From Candidatus Nitrosopumilus sp. (GTDB taxonomy: Archaea; Thermoproteota; Nitrososphaeria; Nitrososphaerales; Nitrosopumilaceae): DNA of 64,000 bases. The position numbers were made by a program, and so were the translations under genes. Below the pieces are notes generated by a model. That model was not told the origin of the DNA and ran no database searches. It was given only the letters and a program-made list of their open reading frames with translations. The stretch spans positions 22,241 to 86,240 of the forward strand of contig JABSRD010000003.1 of NCBI GenBank assembly GCA_013215285.1. Direction: 5' to 3'. The stretch's first letter is position 1; each line of letters starts with the position of its first letter. Positions 1 to 8,691 of the stretch are shown piece after piece.

Positions 1-1
1 A

Positions 2-1108
2 GCAAGAGTTTCTGATTTGAATGTCACTTATGATTTTCATCTTAAGGCAAGAAACATCAACACTTCTGTAGATTATCGAGTAATTTTAGAAGGTGACTTA
101 ACCAATTATATTATTACAAAAGATTCTCAAAAAACTTTGATTGATTTGGGTTGGAGGGGACTTTCAGCTGATTCTGAAATTGTAATTGATGGTGTTGAAA
201 TTAATATTCCAATAAATATTTTGAAAGCCCAAGAACCTGATGCTTATACTTTCTTTGCTGGAATTGATGCTGAAGATATTCTTTCTGTACCTCTCATTAA
301 TGCTGATTTTATTTTACAACAACCTATGACCAACTGGCATTTTCTATTTGATCCAACTGGTGTCAGTGTAGATGCTGGAACCTTTGGTTTAGATGAAAGT
401 ATTTCTGGATTTGTAGTCTCCAGTTGGACAATGGGCGAAAGTAGTCTTAGAGAGGGAAGACAAGTTGAGAGAGTATTTGAAGCAGAGATAATGTCTGATC
501 AGATTTATGTTGTTAGAAGTGTTCAATCAGCTGATGCAGCTTCTTTGTCAACTATTGGTTTTGGCGCATTAGATATTATTGATGGTGTTGAAATTGCAGG
601 TGTATCTCCAACTTCCCCCGAAGGATATGTTACAACTTCCACTGGTAAATTTCCCGTTACGATAATGTATGGTATGGCTGGAATGGCAGCTCTTGGAGGT
701 ATTGGATTTTTCATTTACAGTAGTCGTTCACTCAAAAATGTAACACAGGGCCAACAAGGAATTGATCCTAGTAGATTGATAGGTTACCAAACTAGTGCAT
801 CTGCAGGTGGTTATCAAACTAATAGAGGTGAGGCCCAATTGCGAGATGACTCTGATTATCAAAAAACTCGAAGTGTTTATGATGACACTCAACAACAAAG
901 TTTACCATCTACACAAGTTGAAACTACGCCACAAACTCCGCCTCCACAAACATCAACCCCTACCATGGTAGATCAAGCATGTGGCTGTGAAGCAGATAGT
1001 GGCGATCCTGATTATGCATGTGACTGTGCAATGCAAGGAGCGTGTATATGCAGCGCAGATTGCAAATGTAATACCGACGTTTGTAAAGAAGCTGTCTCAC
1101 AATTGTAA
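2..1108 (+). CDS. membrane-anchored extracytoplasmic protein, Cys-rich tail (5'-truncated)
   Basis: The reading frame is open to the first codon of the window (GCA at 2-4), so the true start lies upstream; the TTG at 17 is only an internal candidate. The visible part is a long beta-rich, Asp/Ser-rich ectodomain, one hydrophobic segment at about residues 214-236 (numbered from the TTG), then a Gln/Thr/Pro-rich linker. It ends in a compact cysteine cluster with about a dozen Cys in the last 40 residues (CGC, CDC, CIC, CKC motifs). The topology suggests a large outside domain and a cytoplasmic metal- or thiol-binding tail. No family was recognised. It is convergent with the RNase P RNA gene. Confidence 0.8.
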   Translation, partial: ARVSDLNVTYDFHLKARNINTSVDYRVILEGDLTNYIITKDSQKTLIDLGWRGLSADSEIVIDGVEINIPINILKAQEPDAYTFFAGIDAEDILSVPLINADFILQQPMTNWHFLFDPTGVSVDAGTFGLDESISGFVVSSWTMGESSLREGRQVERVFEAEIMSDQIYVVRSVQSADAASLSTIGFGALDIIDGVEIAGVSPTSPEGYVTTSTGKFPVTIMYGMAGMAALGGIGFFIYSSRSLKNVTQGQQGIDPSRLIGYQTSASAGGYQTNRGEAQLRDDSDYQKTRSVYDDTQQQSLPSTQVETTPQTPPPQTSTPTMVDQACGCEADSGDPDYACDCAMQGACICSADCKCNTDVCKEAVSQL

Positions 1109-1142
1109 GTCTATAGTTAATTACAATCTTATTATTTATTTT

Positions 1143-1153
1143 AAAAAAAAAAA
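1143..1153 (-). terminator. T-tract terminator of RNase P RNA
   Basis: On the minus strand, a run of 11 T follows the predicted 3' end of the RNase P RNA almost at once, as expected for archaeal oligo-T termination. No hairpin other than the RNA's own P1 helix precedes it. Confidence 0.55.
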
Positions 1154-1156
1154 TTA

Positions 1157-1438
1157 TGTGTGCTGGGAGTAACCCTCCTTCTGTTTTCACGATATTTCGC
1201 TTTGCAGCCTACCTGAACCTAGTACAGGAACTTTGAGTTCTGTTTGGCCTTGCTCCATGTGGGACGGCTTTTTTCATTCCTTTTATGGAAACCTCAGGTT
1301 TTGCCATCATTGTGCGCCATATTGGATTTTTTTTTGCTCCGTTGCCAACCATCTCTGATTATCTATCTCCAGATCACATTTCCTGTATGGAGGGAGGAGT
1401 TTCCTCTGCCGTAGCAGCGTGTCGTGCTCCAGCTCACA
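1157..1438 (-). ncRNA. rnpB: RNase P RNA, archaeal type
   Basis: Read on the minus strand this is the catalytic RNA of RNase P, which matures tRNA 5' ends. The hallmark conserved blocks are visible. GAGGAAACTCC lies near the 5' end (about 1399-1409), and ACAGAAGGAGGGTTACTCCC lies near the 3' end (about 1166-1185); together these form the P4 core. The AGGTAGGCTGCAAAGCG stretch sits between them. The ends were set from the P1 helix: TGTGAGCTGG (5') pairs with CCAGCACACA (3') with one mismatch. The length of about 282 nt fits archaeal type A RNAs. Short open frames across this stretch on both strands are incidental. Confidence 0.88.
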
Positions 1439-1470
1439 TACTTTTGATATTCTTTTATTGCATTTGAGTA

Positions 1471-2100
1471 TTACTTTTCAGGTTTTGTACCTGTAATGAA
1501 CAAAGTCCCAAATTCTCTTTTCCATTTTTTTCTATTCTTCAAATCTTTAACATGTTTAGTTTTTACTTCAAACCCTGCATTAAAAAATAACTGTCTCCAT
1601 TCCTTTTTTGAATGAAGATGCATCTGTATTTTCATAATTCCTGCCCATCTTGCAGTTGCTTTGTTATCTGTGTAAAAATCTGTTCCACAAAATAATTGCC
1701 CTCCTGGTTTTAACAATTTGTAAATTTTTTGCAGTGCTATCTCTATAGAATCTGCATAATAAAGTGACTCCATTGAAAAAACAAAATCAAACTTTCCCCT
1801 ATACTTCCAGGATTCTATATCTGTATGGATGAATTCCTCTTTGATCTTATTTGTTTTTTTACTGGCCTGCTCAATCATTTTTTTACTTTTGTCAATTCCT
1901 ATTGCTTTTTTACAATTATCATTTTTAGAAATTTTTTTGACAACCCAGCCGTTTCCACAACCTACATCTAAAAATGTAAATGGTTTATCAAATGGCATGG
2001 ATTCTAAAAATTTTGAAACATTTTTTCCATGTTCTATTTCCATTAATTCAGCCCTACCATTTTGTGCCCATTTATCGAATGTTTTTCTAATTTGGTCCAT
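1471..2100 (-). CDS. class I SAM-dependent methyltransferase
   Basis: A 209-aa Rossmann-fold methyltransferase. Motif I, FLDVGCGNGWVVKKI, lies near residues 43-57 and is followed by an acidic motif II region (AIGIDKSKKM). The central SMESLYYAD and the LLKPGGQLFCGTDFY motif resemble the Methyltransf_11/UbiE-like group. The substrate cannot be told from sequence. It lies just upstream of, and on the same strand as, the RNase P RNA gene, 32 bp away. The ATG at 2100 is the only sensible start. Confidence 0.85.
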   Translation of the reverse strand: MDQIRKTFDKWAQNGRAELMEIEHGKNVSKFLESMPFDKPFTFLDVGCGNGWVVKKISKNDNCKKAIGIDKSKKMIEQASKKTNKIKEEFIHTDIESWKYRGKFDFVFSMESLYYADSIEIALQKIYKLLKPGGQLFCGTDFYTDNKATARWAGIMKIQMHLHSKKEWRQLFFNAGFEVKTKHVKDLKNRKKWKREFGTLFITGTKPEK

Positions 2101-2198
2101 TTTTTATCATATCCAACATTTCATCTTACTAATCTTTGATATGAATAACTTCTACGTGCTGCTTATATTCATTTTTCATTAATTTAATTTGAATAAAC

Positions 2199-2411
2199 TT
2201 GCCTGATGAATCATGTCGAAATTGTGGAGGAACGTTAATTGAAAATTCAAAATGCTTCAAATGTATGAAATCCACTACCATGATTTGTAAAATGTGTGCG
2301 CTTTCTACAATTCAGCAGTTTCATTCAGTTTGTATGTATCATACAACTTACCATGCCAATACTGTGTCAAAAGTCAAGTCAAGTAACTACCCCGTAGTTG
2401 TGATGGCTTGA
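2199..2411 (+). CDS. small zinc-ribbon-like protein
   Basis: A 70-aa frame with a TTG start at 2199. It has paired CxxC motifs at residues 6-9 (CRNC), 19-22 (CFKC) and 30-33 (CKMC) and two further His (HSVCMYHTTYH). This spacing suggests one or two zinc-binding knuckles, often seen in thaumarchaeal mini-proteins of unknown role. It sits between two minus-strand genes, convergent with the reductase at 2429. The start is uncertain because no ATG is available upstream. Confidence 0.5.
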   Translation: MPDESCRNCGGTLIENSKCFKCMKSTTMICKMCALSTIQQFHSVCMYHTTYHANTVSKVKSSNYPVVVMA

Positions 2412-2428
2412 TTTTTAATGTAAAATAA

Positions 2429-3643
2429 TTATTTTTTTCCTTTTACTAAATTGAATAGTTGTCTTACCGCAAGTTTTGGATGATGTGCTGCCAATTTGAT
2501 CATATTAGATAGACCAAAATCAGCTTTTATGAAATCAATAAATTCTTCAGACGTTAATTCTTTGATTATATCCAACTCTTTATCCCATTCCTCATCTGAT
2601 AGACTAATCCATCTATCTTGAACTTTACCTGCAGATTTAATTTTTGATTCTATTTCTTTTTTCCAATTTGCCTCATATGGATAAAGCGCACTTTCATCTG
2701 TTTTACCAGATTTTACAGCATCTGATACTACCTTTCCTGCTACTCTACCAAATCTAATTGCATATCTTATTCCTTCTAATACAAGTGGATTTGCTTGCCC
2801 TGCTGAATCTCCAACTAGTATCAAATTATTAAAAACTGTTTTTCTTGATAGCCCATCATTTGGGATTAACCCATAATGGAATTCAATTGGTGTTATCTTT
2901 CCTAGTTTTTTTATTGGTCCTAATTTTGCATCCATAATTTCTTTGAGTCTTTGTGTAGGGTCTACATTTGATTCTGGTTTTCCTACACCTACTCCAATTC
3001 GTGCCATATTATTTCCTAAAGGAAAAATCCATGCATATCCTGCAGGTGAGTATTGCTGCCCCACCATTAACCACCATGTTTCAGAGTCTATGTTTTCTAC
3101 TTTAACTTCGTATTCGGCACCTGCTCCAAATCTTTCCCATTGTGTAACAAACCCCATAGCTTTACAAACTGTTGAAGAAAACCCACTTGCATCAATTACT
3201 ACTTTGGAATGAAATGTTATTTTTCCATTTGGCCCAACACCACTTACTCCGACAATATCGTCTTCATCATTTTTAATTACATCATTAATGTTAATTTTAA
3301 CAAAAATATCGGCACCTGCTTTTTTTGCTTCATTTGCAAGCCATCTGTATGTTTTTCTAACATCTAAAACTGCGGCTTTTGGAATTGCACCCTTTATACT
3401 GATCTCATTATTTGGAGAGCAAAATGAAAAATTTTTGATTGGATTGAAACAATCCACTGGAATCCCAAATTCTTTGATACTTTGAATCCAGGTCACACCA
3501 CTGGTTCTTACTGTTTCTGCAATTGAATTTTCTTTTTCAAGTAATGCTACTTTAATTCCATTTTTTGCAGCAGTAAATGCTGCAGATGAACCAGCTGGAC
3601 CTCCACCTACAACGACTAAATCATAATGATATTCCTCTGACAA
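2429..3643 (-). CDS. geranylgeranyl reductase family FAD-dependent oxidoreductase
   Basis: A 404-aa flavoprotein. The N-terminal dinucleotide-binding motif VVVGGGPAGSSAA is followed by LLEKE. A second FAD motif, LILVGDSAGQANPLVLEGIRYA (about residues 273-294), is typical of the digeranylgeranylglycerophospholipid reductase/GGR family. These enzymes saturate isoprenoid chains of archaeal membrane lipids or menaquinones. Length and motif order match the family. No redox partner gene is adjacent. The exact substrate (lipid or quinone side chain) is inferred only from the family. Confidence 0.85.
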   Translation of the reverse strand: MSEEYHYDLVVVGGGPAGSSAAFTAAKNGIKVALLEKENSIAETVRTSGVTWIQSIKEFGIPVDCFNPIKNFSFCSPNNEISIKGAIPKAAVLDVRKTYRWLANEAKKAGADIFVKININDVIKNDEDDIVGVSGVGPNGKITFHSKVVIDASGFSSTVCKAMGFVTQWERFGAGAEYEVKVENIDSETWWLMVGQQYSPAGYAWIFPLGNNMARIGVGVGKPESNVDPTQRLKEIMDAKLGPIKKLGKITPIEFHYGLIPNDGLSRKTVFNNLILVGDSAGQANPLVLEGIRYAIRFGRVAGKVVSDAVKSGKTDESALYPYEANWKKEIESKIKSAGKVQDRWISLSDEEWDKELDIIKELTSEEFIDFIKADFGLSNMIKLAAHHPKLAVRQLFNLVKGKK

Positions 3644-3693
3644 TTAACTTGAATCAATATTAGCTAGGATATAATTTTGAGGTATGTGAAAAA

Positions 3694-3903
3694 TTATTTT
3701 TTTAAAATAGCACTACCAGCTGTGTCATTTTCTCTTTCTGAATCAAAAGTCTCCATGTGTGCAAGATCTCTATGCATGTAACTATGAGTTTCACCAACAG
3801 TTTTTCTACAGAATTTTGAATGAATTGTTTCCTCTATCTTTAATGTAGTTTCATTTTCATGAAATAGGCGTTTTCCACAGTCAGGACATATGATTTCAGG
3901 CAT
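3694..3903 (-). CDS. small zinc-knuckle protein
   Basis: About 69 aa starting from the ATG at 3903 (MPEIICPDCGKRLF); an ATG 18 nt upstream is also in frame. One CPDC knuckle near the N terminus, a single later Cys and several His residues suggest a single metal site. The C-terminal half is polar and charged. Family and role are unknown. The upstream start at 3921 would add six residues. Confidence 0.55.
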   Translation of the reverse strand: MPEIICPDCGKRLFHENETTLKIEETIHSKFCRKTVGETHSYMHRDLAHMETFDSERENDTAGSAILKK

Positions 3904-4013
3904 GAGATCAGTTCGTATCAAATCTATTTAGATGTTTCAGGTTATTTTTTGTAGATTAAATCTAATGTATTCATGAACCTAAACTTTAGATGTTTATGAA
4001 TTTCTAATTTATT

Positions 4014-4139
4014 GTGGATGAATCTCAAATAACTTCTTTTGTTATGTGGTCTATAGTTACTGGAATTATTATGTTAGTTACTGGATTAAGTTATCGTTTA
4101 TACCTGAAGAAAAAAAGGAATACAATTCCTTTATCTTGA
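4014..4139 (+). CDS. 41-aa single-pass membrane protein
   Basis: A GTG-started frame too short for most gene finders. It has a short acidic N terminus (DESQITS), one hydrophobic helix (about residues 9-27), then a basic stretch (RLYLKKKRN) before the stop. This is a good positive-inside single-pass topology with a cytoplasmic C terminus. AT-rich TATA-like sequence (tttatgaat, about 3993) lies upstream at a distance consistent with a nearly leaderless mRNA. Function unknown. Support is topology and position only. Confidence 0.45.
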   Translation: MDESQITSFVMWSIVTGIIMLVTGLSYRLYLKKKRNTIPLS

Positions 4140-4182
4140 GAAAATAAAACTAACAAAACATATGTAATTTCTTACAAAAATA

Positions 4183-4944
4183 TTATCCTTCTGAAGCTGT
4201 TTTACCACCATCTACATTTAGAATGGTTCCTGTAACCCAATTTGCTTCATCTGACGCTAAATACAATGCAGCATTTGCAACATCTATTGGTTCACCTATT
4301 CGTGCAAGTGGTAATCTTTCTTCTAGAATCTTTCTTGCTTGAGGATCATCAAGGTATGGTTTAATCATTCCTGAATTAATAATTCCTGGATTTACACAAT
4401 TACATCTGATGTTTTGTCGTGCATATTCTACAGCAATTGATTTTGTGAACATCGAAATTGCAGCCTTTGTAGAAGAATATACGGCCAAGTGAACTCTTGG
4501 TATTGCTCTTTCACTTGAAATTGAACCAATATTTACAATTGCACCACTTTTTACATCTGACATTTTTGTAAGAACTGCTTTTGTCATATGAAATACTCCA
4601 AACAAGTTAATGTCAATTAATTTTTTAATTTCTGAATCTTTCATTTCATGAAAATGTACTGGATCATTAATTGCTCCTGCATTATTGATTAGAATATCTA
4701 TTTTACCATATGTATCCATAATTTGATTTACGGCCTGTAATACTTGTGATTCATCAGTTAAATCACATGAAATTGATGCAGTCATTTCTTCATTACCTAT
4801 TTCTTTTCTAGCAGTTTCTAATTTTTTGAGATCTCTTGCAACTAGGATAACTTTTGCCCCTTCATCTATGAATCTCTTCACAATTTCTCTGCCTATGTCA
4901 CTTGATGCACCTGTAACAATGGTCACTTTATCACTTAATCTCAT
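4183..4944 (-). CDS. short-chain dehydrogenase/reductase (SDR)
   Basis: A 253-aa classical SDR. The cofactor motif [10 protein letters not shown] is near residues 12-21, INNAGA in the middle, and the catalytic Ser then YxxxK in a segment with VYSSTKAA. The C-terminal NVDGG is typical of 3-oxoacyl-ACP reductase and glucose-dehydrogenase-like members. It reduces or oxidises an unknown alcohol/ketone with NAD(P)H. It is followed on the same strand by a second NAD-binding oxidoreductase (5001-5879), though the order places that gene upstream; the two could be co-transcribed. Confidence 0.85.
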   Translation of the reverse strand: MRLSDKVTIVTGASSDIGREIVKRFIDEGAKVILVARDLKKLETARKEIGNEEMTASISCDLTDESQVLQAVNQIMDTYGKIDILINNAGAINDPVHFHEMKDSEIKKLIDINLFGVFHMTKAVLTKMSDVKSGAIVNIGSISSERAIPRVHLAVYSSTKAAISMFTKSIAVEYARQNIRCNCVNPGIINSGMIKPYLDDPQARKILEERLPLARIGEPIDVANAALYLASDEANWVTGTILNVDGGKTASEG

Positions 4945-5000
4945 AATCTTCTCTAATTATCATAACTTATAGAATTTTTGTTTTGTGATATTCATAAATT

Positions 5001-5879
5001 TTAATCAGATTCATTAATTTTTTTGATGTATTCTATGATTCCTGTGTAATCTATTTCTCCAAATCCCTCCTTGATGGCGTTTTCATACACTTCTTCAGCT
5101 TTTTTTATCATTGGTAGTTCAATCCCTAAAGATTTTGCAGTATTTGTTATGGTGCTGATATCTTTTTTTAAGTTGGCAAGTGTGAATGTTGCATCATATT
5201 TACCCTCTATCATCTTGTAAGCCTTTTTTTCACTCATTCCAGTTTTGAAATATGTGGAGTTTAAAATTTCAAGAAAAATCTTTGGGTCCACGTTGGCATT
5301 TTTTACAAGAGTGATACCTTCAGATAATGCAAGTGCGAGCATGGTTATTTGTAGATTCATGGCAAGTTTTACTGTGTGAGCAATTCCTTTTTCACCTAGA
5401 AAAAATACTTTGTTTGCAATACTATCAAAGACATTTTTACAATACTCAAAACTTTTTTTATTTCCTGATACCATCATGACTAATTCTCCAGTTATGGCAA
5501 CATTTGGTCCTCCCATTACTGGTATGTCTAGTTTATTGACATTATATTTTTGAAACTCTTCCCAAATATTTTTGGATTCTGATGGACCAATTGTACTCAT
5601 GTCTGCAACAATTAATTTTTCATATTTTCCATCTATGATTCCTTTTTCTCCAAAAGAAACTTCTCTTACTGCATTTGCATCTTTTACTATTATGATTACT
5701 ATATCTGAATTTTCTGCAACTTCTTTTGGTGATGTTACAATTTTGGCCCCCTTTCTCTTTACCTCTTCAGCTTTTTCTCTTGTTCTATTGTATACTGTTA
5801 CTTTAAAATCTAAATCTAGTAAATGTAATGCCACTGCATTTCCAAGCATCCCAAGTCCAATAATTCCTACCTTGATCAT
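5001..5879 (-). CDS. 3-hydroxyisobutyrate/6-phosphogluconate dehydrogenase-like reductase
   Basis: 292 aa of the beta-hydroxyacid dehydrogenase family. The N-terminal NAD(P) motif is IGLGMLGNAVA, and the substrate motif DIPVMGGPNVAITGEL fits the DxPVxGG consensus. The catalytic Lys lies in the segment TVKLAMNLQITM (K-x3-N). Members include 3-hydroxyisobutyrate dehydrogenase and succinic-semialdehyde/glyoxylate reductases; the substrate here cannot be assigned. Neighbour of an SDR on the same strand 56 bp downstream. Confidence 0.85.
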   Translation of the reverse strand: MIKVGIIGLGMLGNAVALHLLDLDFKVTVYNRTREKAEEVKRKGAKIVTSPKEVAENSDIVIIIVKDANAVREVSFGEKGIIDGKYEKLIVADMSTIGPSESKNIWEEFQKYNVNKLDIPVMGGPNVAITGELVMMVSGNKKSFEYCKNVFDSIANKVFFLGEKGIAHTVKLAMNLQITMLALALSEGITLVKNANVDPKIFLEILNSTYFKTGMSEKKAYKMIEGKYDATFTLANLKKDISTITNTAKSLGIELPMIKKAEEVYENAIKEGFGEIDYTGIIEYIKKINESD

Positions 5880-5906
5880 GTTTTCTTATTTCCTTTTATT
5901 CTAACT

Positions 5907-6293
5907 TTAATGACGTTCTTCATTTTGAATTTCCCATTGACTGTTTCCAAATCTTGATGTCACAAGTTCCAACTGCCCTATTGTTTTATCTCCTTTTTTG
6001 ACTTTTACATAATCTATCTTTTTCATTTTATAGATTTTGTCTTTTGGTTTGTAACCTCCTTCAATCACTTTAACCTTGAATCTTTTACTTGCTTTAATGA
6101 TTAATTTCCTTGCAATTTGGATGTCTCCAATCCATGAAAACATTTCAAAATCTCCAAAATTCACTGTAGAAATTTTATAATCATATAATCTTGCTTCAAA
6201 TTTCATTTTTTGAGATTTTGACTGTTTATTGATCCATACAATAACTTCTTCCCCATGATTAACTTCAACCCCAAATGTTTCTGAACTTCCCAT
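5907..6293 (-). CDS. conserved-looking hypothetical protein, 128 aa
   Basis: A basic, Lys-rich soluble protein without signal peptide, membrane segment or Cys motif. Alternating hydrophobic and charged stretches (EVIVWINKQ, KLIIKASKRFKVKVIEGG) suggest a mostly beta fold. It ends 27 bp upstream of the dehydrogenase at 5879 on the same strand, so they may form one transcript. No family recognised. Confidence 0.6.
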   Translation of the reverse strand: MGSSETFGVEVNHGEEVIVWINKQSKSQKMKFEARLYDYKISTVNFGDFEMFSWIGDIQIARKLIIKASKRFKVKVIEGGYKPKDKIYKMKKIDYVKVKKGDKTIGQLELVTSRFGNSQWEIQNEERH

Positions 6294-6376
6294 CTATCAA
6301 AATTTACAATTTTGAAGCATAATAATCATTTTCACACAATTGTTAAACTAAAATATTGATTTGAACTTGAAATTTT

Positions 6377-6745
6377 ATGCTTACTGTTGACTTCACTGAT
6401 GTTTTATCGATAAAAAATGAATTAGTTGTTTATGTGTCTGATGCGGTGGCAGCTATTCCTACTCTAAAACAGCACCAATTTACTTTATCCACATTAGATG
6501 ATGAGATAATTGATATTGCAATAGTTATCACTGCAATCAAAAAATTTTTGGATTCTATTGGTGAGGGAAATAATTTTGCTGTAATATCAAATAATGACTC
6601 AATTAATATCAAATCCATTTCTGGTACCGTTATTGAACGAACTACTACTACTACTCAACAAGAAATGTTTTCATGCACACATTGTGGATTTGTAACTAGG
6701 TATGAAGTTGAACTAAATGTTCATATGAGAATACACTATCTTTAA
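6377..6745 (+). CDS. protein with C-terminal C2H2 zinc finger
   Basis: 122 aa. The first about 95 residues are an acidic alpha/beta region without recognised motifs. A run of Thr (RTTTTTQQ) forms a linker to a single C2H2 finger at the very C terminus (FSCTHCGFVTRYEVELNVHMRIHYL in two halves: C-x2-C then H-x3-H). Single C2H2 fingers are common in thaumarchaeal small proteins and probably bind nucleic acid or protein. Divergent from the gene at 6293. Confidence 0.65.
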   Translation: MLTVDFTDVLSIKNELVVYVSDAVAAIPTLKQHQFTLSTLDDEIIDIAIVITAIKKFLDSIGEGNNFAVISNNDSINIKSISGTVIERTTTTTQQEMFSCTHCGFVTRYEVELNVHMRIHYL

Positions 6746-7068
6746 TTTTTTTTAAATATTCTAAAGTTTGAATTTGTTTTAATTTCTGAAATATCTGTTG
6801 TTAATGAAAAATTATGGTGAGAAATTGTTTTTTTGATATTCTAAAATATAATTTCGTGCTACTTGATATGTTTTGAAATTTTTTCCAATTTTATCTATTT
6901 TTACCTTTTTTCCAAAAACATCATAAATAATTATTCTATACTAATTTAGTTTTATATGATATTTAATATCACAATATTCCTAAAATGATTACAAAAAATA
7001 CTACTATTATTTTGTTTAAAATTTTTTCACATTTTGATTTTTAACAGGATCTTTATAAGCAATAATTC
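6746..7068. other. intergenic stretch without recognised gene
   Basis: About 320 bp of very AT-rich DNA between two C2H2-finger genes. I see no open frame with protein-like composition, no tRNA-like fold and no clear repeat. The right end carries the promoter described next. Confidence 0.6.
7050..7060 (+). promoter_or_regulatory. TATA-type promoter of the C2H2 gene
   Basis: The sequence ctttataagc lies about 27 bp before the ATG at 7081. This spacing gives transcription starting at or next to that ATG, supporting a leaderless mRNA and the ATG at 7081 rather than the one at 7069. Confidence 0.5.
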
Positions 7069-7080
7069 ATGATCATAACT

Positions 7081-7287
7081 ATGGAAAAATATTCAAAAAA
7101 TAATGTCACTAAAGTTTATTGTACTAGATGTGATTTAGTTTTTGAATCTAGAGCAAAATTTGAAAAGCATCTTGAAAAACATTATCAAATATCCCTTGTG
7201 AGGTATGTCCTATCGATACTGTCTTATCCAAATTTGCAAGTTTGTTTAAAAGAAAATCTTCACGTAATTTGGAATAAGTTTTTTTAA
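7081..7287 (+). CDS. small C2H2 zinc-finger protein
   Basis: 68 aa from the ATG at 7081, chosen because a TATA box sits one promoter distance upstream. It carries one C2H2 finger at about residues 12-33 (CTRCDLVFESRAKFEKHLEKH pattern: C-x2-C, H-x3-H) followed by a hydrophobic tail without charges. It resembles the finger at the end of the gene at 6377. Probably a nucleic-acid-binding mini-protein; function unknown. Confidence 0.6.
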   Translation: MEKYSKNNVTKVYCTRCDLVFESRAKFEKHLEKHYQISLVRYVLSILSYPNLQVCLKENLHVIWNKFF

Positions 7288-7309
7288 CCTATCCTAACTA
7301 TTTTGAATC

Positions 7310-7969
7310 ATGAACAAAAATGGTGTAATAATAGGCGTAATTGCTGTTGCAATTATTGCTGGAATTGCTGTATTTTCTTCACCTTCATCTGAAACTGTAA
7401 ATCTTGACATGGGTAGAACTCATGGAACTATCTCAACTGCTATGGGATCCCCAATTTTGGGTAATCCTTCAGCACCAATTACTATTGTTGAATTTGGTGA
7501 TTATCAATGTCATCAATGCTATAATTGGTTTCATAACACAAAGCCTGCAATAACTAAAGAATACATTGAAACTGGAAAAGCAAACCTTGTTTTTGTTGAT
7601 TTGGCATTTTTAGGACTTGATTCCCCAATAGCTGCTCAAGCATCATACTGTGCTGAAGATCAAGAGATGTATTGGGAATACCATGACATACTTTACAATT
7701 ATCAAGGATCAAAAATTGATGATGGTTGGGCAAATACTGAACGATTAAAAGCATTTGCTGAAAATCTTGGACTTGATATGGACCTCTTTGAAAGCTGCTT
7801 GGATTCTGGAAAATATTCTAAACGTGTCCAATTTAATACTCAACAAGCAAAAGAATATGGAGTGCGAGGAACTCCTGGATTCTTTATTGTGGGCCCTGAT
7901 GGTCAACAACAACTTAGTGGGGCACAACCATTTTCTGTGTTTAAACAAATAATGGATTCAATGATTTAG
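7310..7969 (+). CDS. DsbA-like thioredoxin-fold oxidoreductase, membrane-anchored
   Basis: 219 aa with an uncleaved-looking N-terminal hydrophobic segment (residues 5-23), placing the catalytic domain outside the membrane. The thioredoxin-fold core begins at ITIVEFGDYQ and holds the redox motif CHQC (Cys67/Cys70). The cis-Pro loop is RGTPGFFIV. It matches the Thioredoxin_4/DSBA group, which forms or isomerises disulfides in exported proteins. It ends exactly where the next membrane protein begins (7969/7970), so the two are co-transcribed and probably work together. Confidence 0.88.
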   Translation: MNKNGVIIGVIAVAIIAGIAVFSSPSSETVNLDMGRTHGTISTAMGSPILGNPSAPITIVEFGDYQCHQCYNWFHNTKPAITKEYIETGKANLVFVDLAFLGLDSPIAAQASYCAEDQEMYWEYHDILYNYQGSKIDDGWANTERLKAFAENLGLDMDLFESCLDSGKYSKRVQFNTQQAKEYGVRGTPGFFIVGPDGQQQLSGAQPFSVFKQIMDSMI

Positions 7970-8449
7970 ATGGTACAAACAATCAAACTTGTATTTTCTA
8001 ATTCCAAATACGTGATTTTAGCAATTGGTATTTTTGTTCCAATGTTGATTGGGTTATTGATATTATCTGAGTATATTTTTCTAGAACCATACATTGTAAG
8101 TCATATTCCATCTGGAAGTGAATTGGGATTTGTACTTATTGTAATACTTTCAGCATTATCTGCATTGGTGATTCCGATGAATATTTTTAGAATAAACATT
8201 CTCAAAAGTTCAAAACAAAAAATGGGTGGGGGTATTTTTGGTTCAATCATTGGTGCTGCTGCTGGTGCGTGTAGTTGTGGTCCTGTGGGATTTGCAGTAA
8301 TCTCTACATTTGGTTCTGTGGGTACAACTGCAACAGCATTTTTGACAAATTATGAGATTCCTATTAGATCTCTTGCTATAGCAATTCTAGTAATTACTTA
8401 TTTTACAACTGTAAAATCCCTTAAAATTGAATGTAACATTAATTCATAA
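7970..8449 (+). CDS. four-helix membrane protein with CSC motif, DsbA partner
   Basis: 159 aa with four hydrophobic segments (about residues 15-36, 52-74, 88-118, 128-150). A glycine/alanine-rich stretch contains Cys101-Ser-Cys103 inside or next to the third helix. Direct fusion of the operon to the DsbA-like gene upstream makes a role in re-oxidising or reducing that protein, or in electron passage across the membrane, a reasonable inference. It does not show the four-cysteine arrangement expected of DsbB or VKOR, so it is not assigned to either. Confidence 0.65.
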   Translation: MVQTIKLVFSNSKYVILAIGIFVPMLIGLLILSEYIFLEPYIVSHIPSGSELGFVLIVILSALSALVIPMNIFRINILKSSKQKMGGGIFGSIIGAAAGACSCGPVGFAVISTFGSVGTTATAFLTNYEIPIRSLAIAILVITYFTTVKSLKIECNINS

Positions 8450-8498
8450 TCTTAATGCATAAGAAATTATCACTTAGGCAAATTTTTACGACCTTAGA

Positions 8499-8606
8499 AT
8501 GTATCTTACAGTCATTTTACTGATTATTGTGACAGTCATGTATATTCCAATCAGACCCAGTAGACGAGATCCAGATGCTGATGAATTGGAAGATGCAGAT
8601 GATTAG
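8499..8606 (+). CDS. 35-aa single-pass membrane protein
   Basis: ATG at 8499, stop at 8604-8606. The N-terminal half is one hydrophobic helix (YLTVILLIIVTVMYIPI). A basic patch (RPSRR) and a strongly acidic tail (DPDADELEDADD) follow. The clean hydrophobic/basic/acidic layout is not random for this AT-rich DNA. It lies between the DsbA-partner gene and the thaumarchaeosortase gene, all on the same strand. Function unknown. Confidence 0.5.
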   Translation: MYLTVILLIIVTVMYIPIRPSRRDPDADELEDADD

Positions 8607-8660
8607 TGCTTTTTCTATTTTAACCATTAATTGATGAATTTCCAAATCTTGAAAAGTTGA

Positions 8661-8671
8661 GATATTTATTT
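8661..8671 (+). promoter_or_regulatory. TATA-type promoter of the archaeosortase-like gene
   Basis: The AT-only box atatttattta sits about 26 bp before the ATG at 8692, fitting a leaderless transcript. Confidence 0.4.
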
Positions 8672-8691
8672 ACCATTTTCTTAGTTTTTAC

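Noticed and set aside
960..1467. Open frames on both strands across 960-1467
   Set aside because: They cover the RNase P RNA, whose conserved blocks and P1 helix are clear; the peptides have no protein-like pattern.
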